Origin: Prochlorococcus sp. AG-686-P16
GTDB taxonomy: Bacteria; Cyanobacteriota; Cyanobacteriia; PCC-6307; Cyanobiaceae
Direction: 5' to 3'
DNA: 35,605 bases
NCBI GenBank assembly: GCA_003208695.1
Contig: QCVY01000001.1
Coordinates: 1 to 35,605, forward strand
In this document: positions 32,804-35,605 of the stretch, piece by piece
Layout of the letters: every line of letters starts with the position of its first letter
Numbering within the stretch: position 1 is the stretch's first letter
The notes under the pieces: model-generated
Databases searched by the model: none
Told to the model about the DNA's origin: nothing
Seen by the model: only the letters and a program-made list of their open reading frames with translations
Program-made: the position numbers and the translations under genes

Positions 32804-33685
32804 ATGTTTGTAATTTCTGCTGAAGAATTCTCATTCTGGAAAAAAAAACAAGTATCAAAAGGAGGAGATAACAACTCTCTCAATCTTTTGATCGATTCAT
32901 TAGCAGGACTTTCGAATAAAGAATTAAATTTAATTAAAATTAAATCTGAAAAAAATTTAAATTTAAAATTAAGTTTAGATTTACTTGAGACTTTTTGGGA
33001 TAAACACCTTAATACTTCTATACCTATACAATATTTAAGTGGAATTTCTTTTTGGAGGGATCTCAAATTAGAAGTTACAAGTAGAGTTCTTATCCCACGA
33101 CCAGAAACAGAACTTATTATTGAAATAATTTCTGGGATATTTAATAATAAGAAAGAAAAAATAACCTTTGTAGATCTAGGTACTGGTTCAGGTGCAATTA
33201 GCATAGCTTTAGCATTGGCTAATCCAAATTGGAATGGAATTGCAACTGATATTGATAAAAATGCTATTGAGATTGCATCGAGAAATTTTGCAAACAACTC
33301 TAATCAATCTAATTTAAGATTTTATAGTGGGAATTGGTGGGATCCTCTTGCGAATTACAAAGGAGAAATAGATTTAGCTGTAGCTAATCCTCCATATATT
33401 CCGCAAGATATTTATGAAGTCTTGCCAAAAGAAGTAAAGAATTTTGAACCTAAAAATGCTCTATTGGGAGGGAAAGAAGGCCTTGATCATATAAATGAAA
33501 TAGTTCAAAATGCGCCGATATATTTAAAACATAAAGGGTGGTTATTAATTGAGAATCATTTTGATCAAGGTGAAAAAGTTAAACAATTATTTCTTGAAAA
33601 TAGATTTACTTCAGTAAAAGTATTAAAAGATCTTTCTGGGATTGGAAGATTTACAATAGGAAGATATAAAGAAATTATTAGCTAA
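32804..33685 (+). CDS. prmC: Peptide chain release factor N5-glutamine methyltransferase
   Basis: PrmC (HemK) methylates the Gln of the GGQ loop in release factors RF1 and RF2. The 293 residues have a helical N-terminal domain and a SAM-binding domain with FVDLGTGSGAISIALA (motif I), the catalytic NPPY motif in VANPPYIP, and GREGLDH-like GGKEGLDHI. RVLIPRPETE precedes motif I, as in the family. It follows psbM and precedes the TsaC-like gene by eight bases. The longer antisense frame across its start is a shadow. Confidence 0.94.
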   Translation: MFVISAEEFSFWKKKQVSKGGDNNSLNLLIDSLAGLSNKELNLIKIKSEKNLNLKLSLDLLETFWDKHLNTSIPIQYLSGISFWRDLKLEVTSRVLIPRPETELIIEIISGIFNNKKEKITFVDLGTGSGAISIALALANPNWNGIATDIDKNAIEIASRNFANNSNQSNLRFYSGNWWDPLANYKGEIDLAVANPPYIPQDIYEVLPKEVKNFEPKNALLGGKEGLDHINEIVQNAPIYLKHKGWLLIENHFDQGEKVKQLFLENRFTSVKVLKDLSGIGRFTIGRYKEIIS

Positions 33686-33693
33686 TAATTTTA

Positions 33694-34275
33694 ATGAATG
33701 TCATAGACCAAAAATTAGCTTTAGAAAAACTTAGTAGTGGTTTGCCTATAGTTTTTCAGACTGATACTTTGCCTGCGATTGGATGCTTACCAAAGTTTTC
33801 AGAAATTATTTATAAGATAAAAAAAAGAGATATTAAAAAACCTTTAATTTTGATGGGAGCTGAAAATTTTAAATTTGATGATTTTGTTCATGAATCGGCA
33901 TTAGATGATTTCAAATGTATTGCTTCATGTTATTGGCCAGGACCCTTAACAATCATTATTCCGTGCTCTGAAAAAACAAGATCATTTTCATCCGCCAGTA
34001 ACTTTACCTTGGGTCTACGAATACCAGATTCTAAAATGACTAAATTACTCTTAAAGGAAAGTGGACCATTACTAACCTCAAGTGCAAATATTTCAGGTTT
34101 GCCTCCCGCTACTAGTGCAAAAGAAATTTCGATTAATTTGCCTAATGTAAATATTTTAGGACCAATTCCTTGGAGAAAATGTAGTGGTAGGGCGAGTACC
34201 ATAATTTCTTGGGTGAATCATGGTAAATGGAAAATAATAAGAGAAGGAGAAGTTTCAATCCCAGGTATTGAGTGA
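33694..34275 (+). CDS. TsaC/YrdC/Sua5-family protein (threonylcarbamoyl-AMP synthase-like)
   Basis: A 193-residue YrdC-fold protein. TDTLPAIGCL near residue 23, KKRDIKKPLILMG, CYWPGPLTIIIP and TSSANISGLPPA are the family blocks that bind ATP, threonine and carbonate. TsaC makes threonylcarbamoyl-AMP for the t6A modification at A37 of tRNAs decoding ANN codons. Here TDTLPAIG replaces the usual TDT(V)YGLG, a variant seen in several lineages, so exact activity is not certain. The stop overlaps the start of a small membrane protein by one base (TGATG). A t6A substrate tRNA, tRNA-Thr, lies 180 bases downstream. Confidence 0.88.
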   Translation: MNVIDQKLALEKLSSGLPIVFQTDTLPAIGCLPKFSEIIYKIKKRDIKKPLILMGAENFKFDDFVHESALDDFKCIASCYWPGPLTIIIPCSEKTRSFSSASNFTLGLRIPDSKMTKLLLKESGPLLTSSANISGLPPATSAKEISINLPNVNILGPIPWRKCSGRASTIISWVNHGKWKIIREGEVSIPGIE

Positions 34276-34451
34276 TGCTTCTTCTTATATTTTTTATTTC
34301 ACTAACACAAATTTTTTCTTACTGGATTTTTGAACCTTTAACTTCATTTTTAACTGATCTATTTGAGATAAAAATTTTGCCAATTTTACTTTTATTCTTT
34401 TTTATTTTTCTATTTTCAACAAATAAAGAGGAATCAAATATTAAATTGTAA
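34275..34451 (+). CDS. Small two-span membrane protein, function unknown
   Basis: A 58-residue product with two very hydrophobic segments (residues 2-18 and 33-47) separated by a short loop (FEPLTSFLTDLFEIK), and a charged tail (NKEESNIKL). It begins on the last base of the upstream TsaC-like stop, so translation is likely coupled. It ends four bases before the tRNA-Thr gene. I do not recognise it. The AT-rich codons make a chance reading frame possible, but the tight one-base overlap and clear two-helix shape support a real gene. Confidence 0.5.
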   Translation: MLLLIFFISLTQIFSYWIFEPLTSFLTDLFEIKILPILLLFFFIFLFSTNKEESNIKL

Positions 34452-34454
34452 AAA

Positions 34455-34526
34455 TGCCGGCTAACAGATTTGAACTGATGACCTTCGCTTTACAAAAGCG
34501 CTGCTCTACCGCTGAGCTAAGCCGGC
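34455..34526 (-). tRNA. tRNA-Thr (anticodon TGT)
   Basis: A 72-base cloverleaf on the minus strand: acceptor arms GCCGGCT/AGCCGGC, D-arm GCTC/GAGC, anticodon loop TTTGTAA with anticodon TGT, T-loop TTCAAAT, discriminator A, no encoded CCA. Two stem positions do not pair: G-A at the base of the anticodon stem and T-T in the T-stem. The acceptor stem is perfect, so I expect it to be functional. Confidence 0.95.
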
Positions 34527-34591
34527 ATAAATTTATTTTACATACAGCTAGGTGTTATTTGATAATTTATTAATTTAGATTTTTAAAACTT

Positions 34592-34912
34592 TTATTTCTT
34601 TTTAGAGGTCTCATCATTTTTTTTAAATTCAATTTCTCCTGTAAGAGTTCTTTTTATAGGCAGATTTGCGACTAATGCAGTCATTCTGTCTTCTGTTTCT
34701 AAACTTACAGCTACTTCCTCAAAATCTATCTCAACATATTTAGCTACCACATCAAGTATTTCTTTTCTCATCTTATCCAAAAGATCAGTTGTTAATGTAC
34801 TCATGTCAACTCTGTCATGAGCTAGAACTAATTGCAATCTTTCTCTTGCAGTATTAGCACTGGCCGTTTCTCTGCCTAGCAATTTGTTTATAAGGTCTCT
34901 AAGAGTCATCAT
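34592..34912 (-). CDS. minE: Cell division topological specificity factor MinE
   Basis: MinE drives pole-to-pole movement of MinD and MinC so that the division ring forms at mid-cell. The 106-residue protein has the N-terminal membrane/MinD-binding part (TLRDLINKLLG), followed by TARERLQLVLAHDR, the conserved anti-MinCD segment. The dimerisation domain then spans about residues 35-88 and includes KEILDVVAKYVEID. The C-terminal tail is Lys-rich. It starts three bases after the minD stop. Confidence 0.97.
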   Translation of the reverse strand: MMTLRDLINKLLGRETASANTARERLQLVLAHDRVDMSTLTTDLLDKMRKEILDVVAKYVEIDFEEVAVSLETEDRMTALVANLPIKRTLTGEIEFKKNDETSKKK

Positions 34913-34915
34913 TTT

Positions 34916-35605
34916 TTAAAAAATCTTTGTTTGCATTAATCTCATGAATTTATCTTTAAGGCTTTTCCCTTCATTCTTTGGATCGATAATTGGAATATCT
35001 ATTCCTATAAGCCTTTGAGATACATTTAAATAGCATTTTTTAGCAGGAGATTTACTATCAGAAAGAGTAAGGGGCTCTCCTCTGTTTGTACTTATTATTA
35101 CTTGTTCATCCTCTAAAACAATACCCAGCAACGGCAAGGAAAGGATACTTTGAACATCTTCTATAGAGAGCATTTCCTGATTAGCCATCATATTAGGGCG
35201 AACTCTATTTATTACTAACTGTATTGGCTTTATATCAGAAGTATTTAAAATTCCTATTACTCTGTCTGCATCACGAACTGCTGATAATTCAGGGTTTGTA
35301 ACTACTATTGCTTCTTTGCAAGCTGAAAGAGCATTTTTAAAACCATCTTCAACTCCCGCCGGACAATCTACTAAAACGTAATCAAACTTCTCACTAAGTA
35401 ATTTACTAATTTGTTTCATATCCTCAGGCTTCATCCAATCAAGCATCCTAGGATCACCAGCTGGTAATAGTGCTAAATTAGGCTCCTTTTTGTGTCTAAC
35501 TAATGCTTGATCAAGACGACAATTATTATCGAGAACATCTTGAGCTGTATAAATAATACGATTTTCTAAACCTAAGAGAAGATCTAAATTCCTCAATCCA
35601 AAATC
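34916..35605 (-). CDS. minD: Septum site-determining protein MinD (C-terminal part; N-terminus lies beyond the right edge)
   Basis: The last 230 residues of MinD, a ParA/Mrp-type ATPase that recruits MinC to the membrane. The visible part begins just after the Walker A region, at GLRNLDLLLGLENRI. It has VLVDCPAGVEDG (switch II/Walker B), VTNPELSAVRDADRVIGIL, and the C-terminal amphipathic helix in GKSLKDKFMRLMQTKIF that tethers MinD to membrane. The nucleotide-binding KGGVGKT loop is outside the window. It is upstream of minE; minC should be further upstream. Confidence 0.97.
   Translation of the reverse strand, partial: DFGLRNLDLLLGLENRIIYTAQDVLDNNCRLDQALVRHKKEPNLALLPAGDPRMLDWMKPEDMKQISKLLSEKFDYVLVDCPAGVEDGFKNALSACKEAIVVTNPELSAVRDADRVIGILNTSDIKPIQLVINRVRPNMMANQEMLSIEDVQSILSLPLLGIVLEDEQVIISTNRGEPLTLSDSKSPAKKCYLNVSQRLIGIDIPIIDPKNEGKSLKDKFMRLMQTKIF

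Noticed and set aside
32788..33297. 169-codon minus-strand frame over the start of prmC
   Set aside because: It overlaps prmC, whose motifs are complete. The antisense product resembles no family and is explained by the codon pattern of prmC.
1..35605. CRISPR array, insertion sequence or prophage genes
   Set aside because: No regularly spaced direct repeats, transposase, integrase or phage structural genes were seen on either strand.

Overview
The window looks like a high-light-adapted Prochlorococcus chromosome segment. The DNA is very AT-rich and tightly packed. It carries cyanobacterial photosystem II genes (psbE, psbF, psbL, psbJ, psbB, psbT, psbM), the ndhC-K-J cluster, the chelatase gene chlD and the assembly factors rubA and ycf48. 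A lone, decayed phycoerythrin beta gene (cpeB) sits beside cpeS with no cpeA or linker gene in sight, which is the pattern known for high-light clades. This assignment rests on gene content and order, not on a database match.

Layout. Positions 1-1731 (minus) hold the start of a carotenoid oxygenase gene, hisB and fabI. Positions 1835-3687 (plus) hold a thioredoxin-fold protein and a DegT-family aminotransferase. Positions 3672-6281 (minus) hold a photolyase, NUDIX hydrolase and folK cluster, divergent from chlD (plus). Positions 8498-10167 (minus) hold an MCE protein and its ABC ATPase, divergent from a YvcK/CofD-like gene. At 11658-15675 the ndhC-K-J operon (minus) lies back to back with rubA-ycf48-psbEFLJ (plus). 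Positions 15709-18787 hold mtnP (minus) and a two-domain oxidoreductase-SelD fusion (plus), whose start codons are almost touching. Positions 18791-22717 (minus) hold a CCA-type nucleotidyltransferase, a UvrD/PcrA helicase and a small coiled-coil protein. Positions 22873-24089 hold the remnant phycoerythrin locus: cpeB, cpeS and a 59-residue unknown. Positions 24206-25486 hold a VTT/DedA-type membrane protein and a secreted protein. Positions 25487-25911 are non-coding except for tRNA-Phe, and contain two terminator-like hairpins and a degenerate copy of the tRNA-Phe 3' end. Positions 25912-30199 (minus) hold an FGGY kinase, metK, rpsA and nrdR. Positions 30305-32791 hold psbB-psbT (minus) and a 2Fe-2S ferredoxin plus psbM (plus). 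Positions 32804-34451 (plus) hold prmC, a TsaC/YrdC-like gene and a small membrane protein. Then come tRNA-Thr, minE and the 3' part of minD (minus).

How it fits together. Much of the window serves the photosynthetic membrane: PSII core subunits and their assembly factors, the NDH-1 complex, the first committed step to chlorophyll, carotenoid cleavage, lipid trafficking and phycobilin attachment. The rest is core housekeeping: fatty-acid, histidine, folate and SAM synthesis, tRNA maturation and modification, repair, release-factor methylation and division-site placement. Most genes are ordinary for a streamlined picocyanobacterium. The parts most worth a second look are the tRNA-Phe 3' remnant, the SelD fusion, the decayed phycoerythrin locus with its small overlapping gene, and a few short unassigned proteins.
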